Assembly: GCF_001426885.1 (NCBI RefSeq)
Contig: NZ_LMFP01000024.1
Coordinates: 1-47,051, forward strand
From: Pelomonas sp. Root1444
GTDB taxonomy: Bacteria > Pseudomonadota > Gammaproteobacteria > Burkholderiales > Burkholderiaceae_C
Direction of reading: 5' to 3'
Length of the DNA: 47,051 bases
In this document: piece after piece, positions 6,766-15,746 of the stretch
How the letters are laid out: the number at the start of each line of letters is the position of its first letter
Position numbering within the stretch: the stretch's first letter is position 1
Notes under the pieces: generated by a model
What the model was told of the DNA's origin: nothing
Seen by the model: only the letters and a program-made list of their open reading frames with translations
The model's database searches: none
Position numbers and translations under genes: made by a program

Positions 6766-7431
6766 ATGGGCATACAGAAACTTCTGCACACGGCCGACGG
6801 CATCAGCACCTGGGTCGGCAAGGCGTTCGCGTGGCTGATCGTCGCGCTGATGCTGCTGGTGGTGGCCGAGGTGTTCAAGCGCTACGCGCTGAACATGCCG
6901 ACAGCCTGGATCTTCGACGCCAGCAACATGCTCTACGGCACGCTGTTCATGATGGGCGGCGCCTACGCGCTGGCGCATGACGGCCACGTGCGCGGCGACT
7001 TCCTCTATGGCCGCATGCGGCCGCGCACGCAGGCCGGGCTGGACCTGGTGCTGTACGTGCTGTTCTTCCTGCCCGGCATCGGCGCGCTGACCTGGAGCGG
7101 CTGGACCTACTTCGGCGACTCGCTGCGCATCCACGAGACGACGTTCAACGCGACGCCGCTGCCGGTCTACCCCTTCAAGGCCATCATCCCGATCGCCGGC
7201 GCGATGGTCATGCTGCAGGGACTGGCGGAGATGCTGCGCTGCATCGTCTGCCTGCGCACCGGGGCATGGACGCCCCGGCTCAAGGACGCCGAGGAGATCG
7301 ACGTCGTCGAACAGCAGCTCGCCGCCAGCACGCATGTGGACGCCGACGCGGCGCGCGAGGCCATCCAACGCGCCAAGGACATCGACGAGGTCGCGCGGCA
7401 GCGCGCCAGCGGAGGGGGCCAGCATGAGTAA
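6766..7431 (+). CDS. TRAP transporter small permease (DctQ-like)
   Basis: The product is 221 residues from the ATG at 6766; an open frame upstream is a shadow of the binding-protein gene. It has four predicted membrane segments, including AWLIVALMLLVVAEVFKRYAL at about 22-42, the small-subunit signature MLYGTLFMMGGAYALAHDGHVRGDFLYGR and a cytoplasmic acidic C-terminal tail of about 50 residues that is longer than in many DctQ proteins. It pairs with the large permease to form the membrane part of a sodium-driven solute importer. Its stop codon overlaps the next gene's start by 8 bases, implying coupled translation. Confidence 0.9.
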   Translation: MGIQKLLHTADGISTWVGKAFAWLIVALMLLVVAEVFKRYALNMPTAWIFDASNMLYGTLFMMGGAYALAHDGHVRGDFLYGRMRPRTQAGLDLVLYVLFFLPGIGALTWSGWTYFGDSLRIHETTFNATPLPVYPFKAIIPIAGAMVMLQGLAEMLRCIVCLRTGAWTPRLKDAEEIDVVEQQLAASTHVDADAAREAIQRAKDIDEVARQRASGGGQHE

Positions 7432-9295
7432 CCCGGCACTCGGCATGCTGATGCTGAGCCTGATCGTCGTCGTCATCCTGCTGGGCTTCCCGACGGCGTT
7501 CACGCTGATGGGCCTGGGCATGCTGTTCGGCTTCGTCGCCTTTTATGACCCCGGCCAGCCGCTGCTGGACAACCGCATCTTCGACCTGATGGTGCAGCGC
7601 GCCTACGGCGCGATGAACAACGACACGCTGCTGTCGATCCCGCTGTTCGTGCTGATGGGCTACGTGATGGAGCGCGGCGCGCTGGTGGACCGCATGTTCC
7701 ACAGCGTGCAGCTGGCCTTCAGGCGCCTGCCGGGTTCGCTGGCCGTGACGACGCTGGTCATCTGCACCTTCTGGGGCATCGCCAGCGGGCTGGTGGGCGC
7801 CGTCGTCGTGCTGATGGGCGTCATCGCGATGCGGCCGATGCTCAAGGCCGGCTACGACACGCGGCTGGCGGCGGGTGTCATCACCGCCGGCGGCACGCTG
7901 GGCATCCTGATCCCGCCGTCCGTGATGATCATCGTCTACGCGGCCGTGGCCGGGCAGTCGGTCGTCAAGCTGTACGCGGCGGCGATGTTCCCGGGCTTTT
8001 TCCTGGCGTTCCTGTACCTCGTCTACGTGATCGGCTGGGCACTGCTCGACCCCAAGGTGGCGCCGCCACTGCCGCCCGAGCAGCAACGTGCACCGATCTC
8101 GCCGGCCGTCGAGGCGCTGGCGGCGCGCTATTCGCCCCGCATGCTGTGGGCGCTGTGCAAGGCCCTGGTCGCGCCGGCCGCCGCGTCGATGAGCTGGCCA
8201 CGGCTCGCGGGCAACCTGCTGCGGGCACTCGTGCCGTTATGGCTCGCACTGGTCTGCCTGGGCACGACCTGGTGGTACGTCACCATCTACACGCAAAAGA
8301 CCGATGCTGCCGCGCCGGCCCCGATGCAGCGCATGGACACGCCCGCGCCGTCGGGCGGCTTGGGCGAACCTCCCGGCGCGGCCAGCGGCGGGTTGCAGGA
8401 GCCCCCCGGCGCGACGAGCGGATTGCAGGAGCCCCCCGGTGCGCTGGCCGAGCCGCCCGGTGCAGCAAAGGCCGATGAGCCGCTGCAGCGCATGGACGGC
8501 GGGCCGGCGGCCACACCCGGCCCGGCGGCCGTGCCACAGCGCTTCTACACCGGCTTCGCCGTCGTCTGCGTGCTGACGGCGCTGCTGCTGGCCTGGTACT
8601 ACTGGCGCTTCGACGCCGAGCAGTACGAGATCCTGACGATGCTGGTGTCGTCCGTGATGCCGCTGGGCATCCTCACGCTGGTGGTGCTGGGCGTCATCCT
8701 GTTCGGCATCACCACCGCCACCGAGTCGGCCGCCGTGGGCGCGGCGGGCGCCTTCCTGATGGCCTGGCAGGCCGGCACGCTGACGTTCAAGAAGACCCGC
8801 GAGGCGGTGTTCCTGACGGCCAAGACCACCGCGATGGTGTGCTGGCTGTTCGTCGGCTCGGCGCTGTTCTCGGCCGTGTTCGCCATCCTGGGCGGCCAGG
8901 CGCTGGTGGAGCGCTGGGTGCTGTCCATGGACCTGACGCCGCTGCAGTTCATGCTGCTGTCGCAGGCCATCATCTTCGTGCTGGGCTGGCCGCTGGAATG
9001 GACCGAGATCATCGTCATCTTCGTGCCCATCTTCCTGCCACTGCTGGCGCACTTCCACATCGACCCGATGCTGTGGGGCGTGCTGGTGTTCGTGAACCTG
9101 CAGGCCGCCTTCCTGAGCCCGCCGGTGGCGATGTCGGCCTTCTACCTGAAGGGTGTGAGCCCGCCGCACGTGACGTTGAACCAGATCTTCGCGGGCATGA
9201 TGCCGTACATGCTCATCGTCATCCTGTGCATGGTGTTCATGTACATGTGGCCGGAGATGACGCTGTGGCTGCCCGGATACCTGTATGGCCGCTAA
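7424..9295 (+). CDS. TRAP transporter large permease (DctM-like) with long Pro-rich insert
   Basis: The product is 623 residues from the ATG at 7424. N-terminal DctM features include PTAFTLMGLGMLFGF, NNDTLLSIPLFVLMGYVMERG and GGTLGILIPPSVMIIVYA; C-terminal ones are ILFGITTATESAAVGAAGAF, WPLEWTEIIVIFVPIFLPLL and the LSPPVAMSAFYLKG segment. Classic DctM proteins have about 430 residues. Here about 170-190 residues are inserted between the two halves, including two possible membrane segments that flank a low-complexity stretch (about residues 300-366) with repeated (L/G)(Q/G)EPPGA units. Longer versions exist in TakM-like systems; the repeat itself looks strain-variable. The reading frame is intact through it. 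Confidence 0.92.
   Translation: MSNPALGMLMLSLIVVVILLGFPTAFTLMGLGMLFGFVAFYDPGQPLLDNRIFDLMVQRAYGAMNNDTLLSIPLFVLMGYVMERGALVDRMFHSVQLAFRRLPGSLAVTTLVICTFWGIASGLVGAVVVLMGVIAMRPMLKAGYDTRLAAGVITAGGTLGILIPPSVMIIVYAAVAGQSVVKLYAAAMFPGFFLAFLYLVYVIGWALLDPKVAPPLPPEQQRAPISPAVEALAARYSPRMLWALCKALVAPAAASMSWPRLAGNLLRALVPLWLALVCLGTTWWYVTIYTQKTDAAAPAPMQRMDTPAPSGGLGEPPGAASGGLQEPPGATSGLQEPPGALAEPPGAAKADEPLQRMDGGPAATPGPAAVPQRFYTGFAVVCVLTALLLAWYYWRFDAEQYEILTMLVSSVMPLGILTLVVLGVILFGITTATESAAVGAAGAFLMAWQAGTLTFKKTREAVFLTAKTTAMVCWLFVGSALFSAVFAILGGQALVERWVLSMDLTPLQFMLLSQAIIFVLGWPLEWTEIIVIFVPIFLPLLAHFHIDPMLWGVLVFVNLQAAFLSPPVAMSAFYLKGVSPPHVTLNQIFAGMMPYMLIVILCMVFMYMWPEMTLWLPGYLYGR
8356..8466 (+). repeat. Short in-frame direct repeats coding EPPGA units
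   Basis: Within the large permease gene the 17-base string TTGCAGGAGCCCCCCGG occurs exactly at 8393-8409 and 8423-8439. Degenerate copies lie before and after, giving four EPPGA motifs in about 33 residues. A second repeated motif, QRMD, flanks the region on both sides. Unit spacing is in multiples of three, so copy-number change would keep the frame. Confidence 0.8.
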
Positions 9296-10191
9296 CGCTT
9301 CCCTGCGCTGACAAGGAACACGCCGCCCAGCACCAGCACCGTGCCGACGACGATCCAGCCGTTCATCGGCTCGCCGAGGATGAGCACGCCCATGATCAGC
9401 GTGCTCATCGGCCCCACCATGCCGACCTGCGACGACAGCGGCGCGCCGATGCGGGCGATCGCCAGCATCACCATCAGCACCGGCGCCACCGTGCAGGCCG
9501 TGGCGTTCAGCAGCGACAGCCACAGCACCGGCTCAGGCACTGCGGCGACCGCCAGCGGCCTGAGCAGCGCGAACTGCGCGATGCACAACCCACAGGCCAC
9601 CGTGCTGGCCAGGCCGGCCAGCCGCATCGAACCCAGGCGCTGCACCACCTTGCCGCTGAGCGCCAGGTAGACCGCATAGCTGACCGCGCTGCCGAACACC
9701 AGGGCCGCGCCGAGCGCCGTGCTCCTGCCCTCGAAGCTGAGCTCATGCGCGAATACGGCGACGACGCCGGCATAGCTGATCGCCATCGCCAGCACCTGCC
9801 GGGCCTGCAGCCGGTGCTTGAAGAACAGCACCGACAGCAGCAGCACCAGCGTCGGGTTGAGGTACAGGATCAGCCGCTCCAGGCTCGCCGTGATGTAGGC
9901 AAGACCGGCGAAGTCCAGGTAGCTGGCGAGGTAGTAGCCGGTGAAGCCCAGCACCGCGACGTCGCGCCAGTCCCGCCGCGTCAGCGCCGGCTTGCCGCGG
10001 CCGGCCCACCAGGCCATATACAGGAAGAACGGCAACGCCAGCAGCATGCGCCACATCAGCAAGGTCACCGCGTCCACGCCATGCCGGTACGCCAGCTTGA
10101 CGATGATGGCCTTGCCCGAGAACCCGATGGCGCCGAGCACCGCGAGCAGCAGGCCGGGCCAGAGTGAACGGGGCGGGGTCGAAGCAGGCAT
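9292..10191 (-). CDS. EamA/DMT superfamily transporter
   Basis: This 299-residue inner-membrane protein has about ten hydrophobic helices in two EamA repeats. Typical signatures are LLLAVLGAIGFSGKAIIVKLAY in the first repeat, ASLERLILYLNPTLVLLLSVLFF before the centre, and GPMSTLIMGVLILGEPMNGW near the end. It is probably a metabolite exporter or importer of the drug/metabolite transporter family; the substrate cannot be told from sequence. It is convergent with the TRAP large permease, with stop codons overlapping by 4 bases. The 213 bases upstream, to the next gene, show no clear gene. Confidence 0.9.
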   Translation of the reverse strand: MPASTPPRSLWPGLLLAVLGAIGFSGKAIIVKLAYRHGVDAVTLLMWRMLLALPFFLYMAWWAGRGKPALTRRDWRDVAVLGFTGYYLASYLDFAGLAYITASLERLILYLNPTLVLLLSVLFFKHRLQARQVLAMAISYAGVVAVFAHELSFEGRSTALGAALVFGSAVSYAVYLALSGKVVQRLGSMRLAGLASTVACGLCIAQFALLRPLAVAAVPEPVLWLSLLNATACTVAPVLMVMLAIARIGAPLSSQVGMVGPMSTLIMGVLILGEPMNGWIVVGTVLVLGGVFLVSAGKR

Positions 10192-10404
10192 CGGCCCAGT
10201 CTAGAAGCCGCATCCTGCGCGTGCGGCGAACCCAGCGCTCGCATGGGCGCCGCGCCTTCGGCAGCGGTGCGCCCCGCCTTCGCCGCACCTCAAACCCGTG
10301 TGCGCGCGCCAGCATCTCGTGCAGGTCGTGGCACGTCACGGCGAGGTAGGCGGCCGGCGCGGTGCCAGGAGCCGTGCTTCCATCACCGGTGCGCCGTCAT
10401 CGCT

Positions 10405-11325
10405 TCAGGCGCCGGCAGACGGCTTGTCGCGCTTGAAGAACTTCGTGAATGCCGCGCCGAGGCCGAGGACGGCGATGAAGATGATCTTGGCGAACTTGGC
10501 GAACTTGGCGACGAAGGCGAGGATGACCGCGAGCAGCCCCAGCTTCTTGGCGCCCACGCCCAGCACCAGCGCCGCGAGGCCGTATTCGGCGACATGGTCG
10601 GTGGCCTCGTTGAAGTCCTCGTAACGCTTGCCGGGATCGAACTCCAGCGCGCCGAGCAAGGCCTTGGCATCCGGCTTCTGGGCCGGCAGGTCCTTCAGGT
10701 CGGTGATGAAGTTCAGGCTCAGGTAGCCCTCGCGGCCGAGCGCATAGGTGTTGTAGTTGACGCCCTGGCCGGCGTCGGCCGGCGCGCCCTTCTCCTTGGA
10801 GCTCATGGCCCAGACCAGGCGGTGCGTCGTCGCCTCGTAGGCCGGCGGCTCGGCCCAACCGGTGATCTCCAGCGGCGCCACGCCCATCTTCTGGCGCGCC
10901 TCGTTGCTGGCCTCGGTGCCTTCCTTGTAGCTGGCCAGCAGGTCGTCGGCCTTCCACTCCTTGGCGTCGCCGTCCTTCACGTAGCCGGAAGCGATGTAGC
11001 GCAGCGTGGCGAACCACTCGCCGCCGCCCTTGGGGAAGACGAGGCCCGCCAGCTCGGCATGCTCGCCCGGGTTGCCCATGGCGCGCAGCAGCTTGCCGGC
11101 CTGCGGCTGCGGGATGAAGACGCGGTCGGCCGGCAGGTGCAGCGTGGCCTGGTTGGCGATGGTGACGTCGGTCGGCCCGGTGGTGGCAGCGGCTTGGGCC
11201 TCGGCCCAGGCGGGGTCTTGCGGCGGTGCGTCCGCGGCATTCGCACCCTGGCCCAAAAACAGGCCCACACATAGGCCCACACATAGGCCCACAGCGGCCC
11301 TCAGGCCGCGCGCGATGGTTTTCAT
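10405..11325 (-). CDS. DUF2167 family membrane-anchored protein
   Basis: The product is 306 residues from the ATG at 11325, which has a strong GGAGG six bases upstream; an in-frame ATG 42 bases further upstream has none. It has an N-terminal signal peptide, a soluble domain with the DUF2167 pattern (GDVTI-like DVTIANQATLHLP, FPKGGGEWFATLRYIASGYVKD, WAEPPAYEATTHRLVWAMSS, VNYNTYALGREGYLSLNF) and C-terminal hydrophobic segments ending FFKRDKPSAGA. The function of this family is unknown. The signal peptide contains a VGLCVGLCVGLF repeat made by a 12-base tandem repeat. Confidence 0.9.
   Translation of the reverse strand: MKTIARGLRAAVGLCVGLCVGLFLGQGANAADAPPQDPAWAEAQAAATTGPTDVTIANQATLHLPADRVFIPQPQAGKLLRAMGNPGEHAELAGLVFPKGGGEWFATLRYIASGYVKDGDAKEWKADDLLASYKEGTEASNEARQKMGVAPLEITGWAEPPAYEATTHRLVWAMSSKEKGAPADAGQGVNYNTYALGREGYLSLNFITDLKDLPAQKPDAKALLGALEFDPGKRYEDFNEATDHVAEYGLAALVLGVGAKKLGLLAVILAFVAKFAKFAKIIFIAVLGLGAAFTKFFKRDKPSAGA
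11261..11296. repeat. 12-bp tandem repeat in signal-peptide codons
   Basis: AGGCCCACACAT occurs twice exactly (11261-11272, 11273-11284) and once with its last three bases changed (11285-11296). On the coding (minus) strand it produces the VGLCVGLCVGLF run in the DUF2167 leader. The unit is four codons, so slippage would lengthen or shorten the hydrophobic core without a frameshift. Confidence 0.9.
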
Positions 11326-11444
11326 TTTTCCTCCCTGTAAGAAGCGCCGCAGTCTAAGCAGACACACCGGCCGGCCCGTTCAGGGATTGCCCCGCGACGG
11401 GCAGATTCACAATCTGCGCCACGTACCCACAGGAAGGGCTCGAC

Positions 11445-11954
11445 ATGCCGACGACCGACAAGATGCGCCGCCCTCTCGCCATGGCGGCCTGCGTGCTGCT
11501 GATGGTGGCGGGCAGCGGCTGCACCACCACGCCCCCGGTGCGCGTGTCTCAGCCGCTGCCATGCGACCGTCCCGGCAACAACTGCGTCAACGACCTGATG
11601 CAGGCCCTGGAGGACTGGAAGGACGCATACAACAGCCGCGATGCGCGGCGGCTCCAGCAGCTCTACGCCCCGGGCGCGTTGATCACCGACGACGAGTACA
11701 CGGCCGTGCCGCTGTCCGGCAATGCACTGCCGGAGTTCTTCGAACAGATGGCGGAGCGGCCGACGGCGCGCATGCGCTGGATCGTCGGCAACCTGAAGCT
11801 GTTCGGCGACACGGCGGTGCGCTCGGGCCAGTACGAGTTCACCGAGCAGGCGGACGGCCGGACGATGGACCGACCGGCGCGCTACAGCTTTGCCTACCAG
11901 CGCATCGAGGGTCGCTGGCTGATCGTGCTGCAGCACTCGACAGTGCGGCCCTAG
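11445..11954 (+). CDS. Putative lipoprotein with NTF2/SnoaL-like domain
   Basis: This 169-residue protein has a type II signal and lipobox (LMVAGSGC, Cys near residue 26), followed by a Pro-rich linker. From about residue 50 it has the pattern of an NTF2-like (DUF4440/SnoaL) fold: LEDWKDAYNSRDARRLQQLYAPGALIT, then WIVGNLKLFGDTAVRSGQYEFT and RYSFAYQRIEGRWLIVLQHST. Such proteins are small binding or catalytic cups; no catalytic residues can be assigned. A second ATG at 11463 is an alternative start. It is a single-gene unit, divergent from DUF2167 and convergent with the indolepyruvate oxidoreductase. Confidence 0.82.
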   Translation: MPTTDKMRRPLAMAACVLLMVAGSGCTTTPPVRVSQPLPCDRPGNNCVNDLMQALEDWKDAYNSRDARRLQQLYAPGALITDDEYTAVPLSGNALPEFFEQMAERPTARMRWIVGNLKLFGDTAVRSGQYEFTEQADGRTMDRPARYSFAYQRIEGRWLIVLQHSTVRP

Positions 11955-11985
11955 AACGAAGCCGCGCCCCGCAGCGGCGGCGCGG

Positions 11986-14900
11986 TCAGACCTTCTCGAT
12001 CAGCGCATCCCACTTGGCCCTGGCCACCTGCTCATGGCGCGCCTTCACGTGGCCGTAGCCGCGGATGTCCTCGGGCACGCGGGCCAGCTCGACCGCATCG
12101 GCCAGCGTCTGCGCACTGAGCCGCGCCAGCGCCCGCTCGATGCCGGCGCGGTAGTCGGCAATCCAGCGGCGCTCCATCTTGCGCTCCTCGGTGTGGCCGA
12201 AGACGTCGAACGCCGTGCCGCGCAAGCCCTTCAGCTTGGCCAGCAGGCCGAAGGCCGGGCGGATCCAAGGGCCGAAGGGGCGCTTCACCATCTCGCCCTT
12301 GTTGTTCTTCCTGGCCAGCAGCGGCGGCGCGAGGTGGTGCACGATCTTGTAGTCGCCCTCGAACATGCCGGCGATCTTGTCGGCAAAGCCGGTCTGGGTG
12401 TGCAGGCGGGCGACCTCGTACTCGTCCTTGTAGGCCATCAGCTTGAACAAGTAGCGCGCGACGGCCTCGGTCAGCTTGGTGCCTGAACCCAGTTTGGCTT
12501 CCGCCGCCCGAACCTTGTCGACGAAGGCCTTGTATTCGGCTGCATAGGCCGCGTTCTGGTAGCCGGTCAGGAAGTCGACGCGCTTGGCGACGATCTCGTC
12601 GACGCTCTGGCGCTTGACGAGCTGGATGACGGCCTGCGCCGCGTACAGCGCCTGCACGCTCTTCAGGTCATGCGCGCAGCGGCGGCCCCATTCGAAGGCG
12701 GCCTTGTTGTTGTCGACCTGCACGCCGTTGAGCTCGATGGCCCGCATCAGCGCGTCGTAGCTCAGCGGCACGCGACCCTGCTGCCAGGCGTAGCCCAGCA
12801 TCAGCGGGTTGGTGTAGAGCGAATCGCCCAGCAGCTTGACGGCCACCTCCTCGGCGTCGAAGGAGCCCAGATGCTGCGGGCCGACGGCGGCGCCCACGGC
12901 CTGCTCGCAGGCGGCGCCGGGGAAGCTCCAGTTGGCGTCGTTGACGAGCGTCGCCGTCGGCGAGCCGTGCGTGTTCAGCGCGACATAGGTGCGGCCCTCG
13001 CGCATGACGGCCAGCGTCGCCTTGTTGGCCGCCACGATGGCGTCGCAGGCGATGACGAGGTCGGCCTCGGCCGTGCCGACCTTGGTGCAGAAGATCGCGT
13101 CGGGCGAGTTGGCGATCTGGATGTGGCTCCAGGTCGCGCCGCCCTTTTGCGCCAGGCCCGCGGCGTCCTGCGTGATGACGCCCTTGCCTTCCAGGTGCGC
13201 GGCCATGCCCAGCAGCTGGCCGATGGTGATGACGCCCGTGCCGCCCACGCCGCCGACGACGATGCCCCAGGCCTCCTCGGGGTTGGGGATGATGGGCATC
13301 GGCAGCTGCGGCAGCCCGGCGTCGAAGGGGCTCTTGCGCCCTTCCTTCTTGGGCTTCTTCAGCTCGCCGCCCTCGACGGTGACGAAACTGGGGCAGAAGC
13401 CCTTCACGCAGGAGTAGTCCTTGTTGCAGGTGTTCTGGTTGATCTGGCGCTTGCGGCCGAAGTCGGTCTCGACCGGCTCGATGGACAGGCAGTTGGACTG
13501 CACCGAGCAGTCGCCGCAGCCCTCGCAGACCAGCTCGTTGATGACGACGCGCTTGGCCGGGTCCACCAGCTTGCCGCGCTTGCGGCGGCGGCGCTTCTCG
13601 GTGGCGCAGGTCTGGTCGTAGATGATGACCGTGGTGCCCTCGATCTCGCGGAACTGGCGCTGGATCTCGTCCAGCTCGTCGCGGTGGTGCACGGTGACGC
13701 CGGGGGCCAGCGCCACGCCCTCGTATTTTTCCGGCTCGTCGGTGACGATGACCAGCTTCTTCACGCCCTCGGAGATCACGCTGTTCATGATCTGGATGAC
13801 GGTGTGGCCCTCGGGCCGCTCGCCGACCTGCTGGCCGCCGGTCATCGCGACCGCGTCGTTGTAGAGGATCTTGTAGGTGATGTTGACGCCCGCGGCGATG
13901 CTCTGGCGGATGGCCAGGCTGCCGCTGTGGAAGTAGGTGCCGTCGCCGAGGTTGCTGAAGATGTGCTTCTCGTCGGTGAACGGCGCCTGGCCCACCCAGG
14001 GCACGCCCTCGCCGCCCATCTGCGTGAAGGTGGCCGTGTTGCGGCCGGGCATCCACGTGACCATGTAGTGGCAGCCGATGCCGCCCACGGCGCGCGAGCC
14101 GTCGGGCACGCGGGTGCTGGTGTTGTGCGGGCAGCCCGAGCAGAACCACGGCGTGCGGTCCGCGCCGCCGGCGGTCTTCTCCTCGGCCTTGAGGGACGCC
14201 TCCTTGGCGTCGATGACGGCCAGGCGCGCGTCCAGGCGGGCGGCGATGTCGCTGTCCACGCCCAGCTTCTTCAGGCGCTTGGCGATGGCGCGGGCGATGA
14301 GGGCCGGCGTCAGGTCGGCCTGCGGGCGCAGCAGCCAGTGGTCGCTGGGGTTGGGCACGCTCCACTCGCCACCCTCGGCGTCGCCCGCGTCGAACTTGCC
14401 GAGCACGTTGGGGCGCACGTCGGCACGCCAGTTGTAGAGCTCTTCCTTGACCTGGTATTCGATGATCTGGCGCTTCTCCTCGACGACCAGGATCTCCTGC
14501 AATCCTGAAGCGAACTCGCGCGCGATCTGCGCCTCCAGCGGCCACACGACGTTGACCTTGTGCAGCCGGATGCCGATGCGCCGGCAGGTGTCGTCGTCCA
14601 GGCCCAGGTCGTGCAGCGCCTGGCGGGTGTCGTTGAAGGCCTTGCCGCTGGTGATGAGGCCGAAGCGGTCGTTGGGGCCCTCGATGACGTTGTAGTTCAG
14701 GCGGTTGGCGCGGATGTAGGCCAGCGCGGCGTACCACTTGAAGTTCATCATCCGCGCTTCCTGCTCCAGCGGCGGGTCGGGCCAGCGGATGTGCAGTCCG
14801 CCCTCGGGCATCTGGAAGTCCTCGGGCATCAGGATGTTGACGCGGTCGGGGTCGACGCTGACCGAGGCCGAGCTTTCGACGATCTCCTGGATGGTCTTCA

Positions 14901-15528
14901 TGCCCGCCCACAGGCCGGAGAAACGGCTCATCGCGAAGGCATGCAGGCCCATGTCGAGGATGTCCTGCACGCTGCTCGGGAAGAAGGTCGGGAAGCCGAC
15001 CGCCTTGAAGACGTGGTCGCTCTGGTGCGCGGCGGTGGAGCTCTTGGCGATGTGGTCGTCGCCGGCGATGGCGATGACGCCGCCGTGCTTGGACGTGCCG
15101 GCCATGTTGGCGTGCTTGAACACGTCGATGCAGCGGTCCACGCCCGGGCCCTTGCCGTACCAGAGGCCGAACACGCCGTCGAACTTGGCCTTCTCGGGGA
15201 ACAGGTCGAGCTGCTGCGTGCCCCAGACCGCCGTCGCGCCGAGTTCTTCGTTCACGCCCGGCTGGAACACGATGTTCTGCTTGGCCAGGTGCTTCTTGGC
15301 CGCCATCAACGCCTGGTCGTAGGAGCCCAGCGGCGAGCCGCGGTAGCCGCTGATGAAGCCGGCGGTGTTCAGCCCGGCCAGCGCGTCGCGGGTGCGCTGC
15401 AGCATGGGCAGCCGCACCAGCGCCTGCACGCCGCTCATGAAGGCGCGGCCGCTATCGAGCGCGTATTTGTCGTCGAGTGAGACGGTCTGCAATGCGCGCA
15501 GGACGTGTTCGGGCAGCGGGGCGTTCAT
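11986..15528 (-). CDS. Indolepyruvate ferredoxin oxidoreductase family protein (fused subunits)
   Basis: The product is 1180 residues from the ATG at 15528 (a TTG five codons upstream is also open; GGAG sits 12 bases before the ATG). It oxidatively decarboxylates aryl- or branched-chain 2-oxo acids to acyl-CoA and passes electrons to ferredoxin. Domains in order are an N-terminal pyrimidine-binding part (FISGYRGSPLGSYDQAL), a TPP-binding part with GDGTYFHSG...NDAVAMTGGQ (around residue 525), a Cys-rich ferredoxin-like section (CEGCGDC...C, around residue 665, plus CNKDYSCVKGFCP) and a gamma-type domain starting GGVGGTGVITIGQLLG (around residue 760). The single-chain form is usual in Burkholderiales. 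An AsnC-type regulator is divergently encoded. Confidence 0.94.
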   Translation of the reverse strand: MNAPLPEHVLRALQTVSLDDKYALDSGRAFMSGVQALVRLPMLQRTRDALAGLNTAGFISGYRGSPLGSYDQALMAAKKHLAKQNIVFQPGVNEELGATAVWGTQQLDLFPEKAKFDGVFGLWYGKGPGVDRCIDVFKHANMAGTSKHGGVIAIAGDDHIAKSSTAAHQSDHVFKAVGFPTFFPSSVQDILDMGLHAFAMSRFSGLWAGMKTIQEIVESSASVSVDPDRVNILMPEDFQMPEGGLHIRWPDPPLEQEARMMNFKWYAALAYIRANRLNYNVIEGPNDRFGLITSGKAFNDTRQALHDLGLDDDTCRRIGIRLHKVNVVWPLEAQIAREFASGLQEILVVEEKRQIIEYQVKEELYNWRADVRPNVLGKFDAGDAEGGEWSVPNPSDHWLLRPQADLTPALIARAIAKRLKKLGVDSDIAARLDARLAVIDAKEASLKAEEKTAGGADRTPWFCSGCPHNTSTRVPDGSRAVGGIGCHYMVTWMPGRNTATFTQMGGEGVPWVGQAPFTDEKHIFSNLGDGTYFHSGSLAIRQSIAAGVNITYKILYNDAVAMTGGQQVGERPEGHTVIQIMNSVISEGVKKLVIVTDEPEKYEGVALAPGVTVHHRDELDEIQRQFREIEGTTVIIYDQTCATEKRRRRKRGKLVDPAKRVVINELVCEGCGDCSVQSNCLSIEPVETDFGRKRQINQNTCNKDYSCVKGFCPSFVTVEGGELKKPKKEGRKSPFDAGLPQLPMPIIPNPEEAWGIVVGGVGGTGVITIGQLLGMAAHLEGKGVITQDAAGLAQKGGATWSHIQIANSPDAIFCTKVGTAEADLVIACDAIVAANKATLAVMREGRTYVALNTHGSPTATLVNDANWSFPGAACEQAVGAAVGPQHLGSFDAEEVAVKLLGDSLYTNPLMLGYAWQQGRVPLSYDALMRAIELNGVQVDNNKAAFEWGRRCAHDLKSVQALYAAQAVIQLVKRQSVDEIVAKRVDFLTGYQNAAYAAEYKAFVDKVRAAEAKLGSGTKLTEAVARYLFKLMAYKDEYEVARLHTQTGFADKIAGMFEGDYKIVHHLAPPLLARKNNKGEMVKRPFGPWIRPAFGLLAKLKGLRGTAFDVFGHTEERKMERRWIADYRAGIERALARLSAQTLADAVELARVPEDIRGYGHVKARHEQVARAKWDALIEKV

Positions 15529-15674
15529 CGGGTGGAGCTCCAAGGTGATGACCCGGCGCGAAGCGCCCTTGTGAGGCGGGCGCGCAAGGAGACAGGCCAG
15601 TATGGCCGGACCGGGCAGTGTAGGAAAACAGCGCCGCGGGGTGCTTTCTAAATTGCGCTCCGATTGCTGGCATC

Positions 15675-15723
15675 AAGCAAGATCCTTGCTTTGAATGGTC
15701 AAAATCGTTTCAACTCGCGTTGA
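15675..15723. promoter_or_regulatory. Two palindromes in the oxidoreductase / asnC-like divergent promoter region
   Basis: The A/T-rich 218-base region between the divergent genes contains AAGCAAG-atc-CTTGCTT (15675-15691) and TCAAC-tcgc-GTTGA (15710-15723), centred about 33 bases apart, that is about three helical turns. Both lie just upstream of the regulator's start at 15747. Lrp/AsnC proteins commonly bind several phased, imperfect dyads in such shared regions, so autoregulation and control of the oxidoreductase are plausible. No TTGACA/TATAAT pair is clear enough to name. Confidence 0.5.
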
Positions 15724-15746
15724 GTTTTCAAATTTCAGGGCAAACC

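Noticed and set aside
10192..10404. Possible gene remnant (in-frame ...AAYLAVTCHDLHEMLARAHGFEV... on the minus strand)
   Set aside because: Protein-like composition, but no start signal and no recognisable family; it may be chance in G/C-rich DNA.
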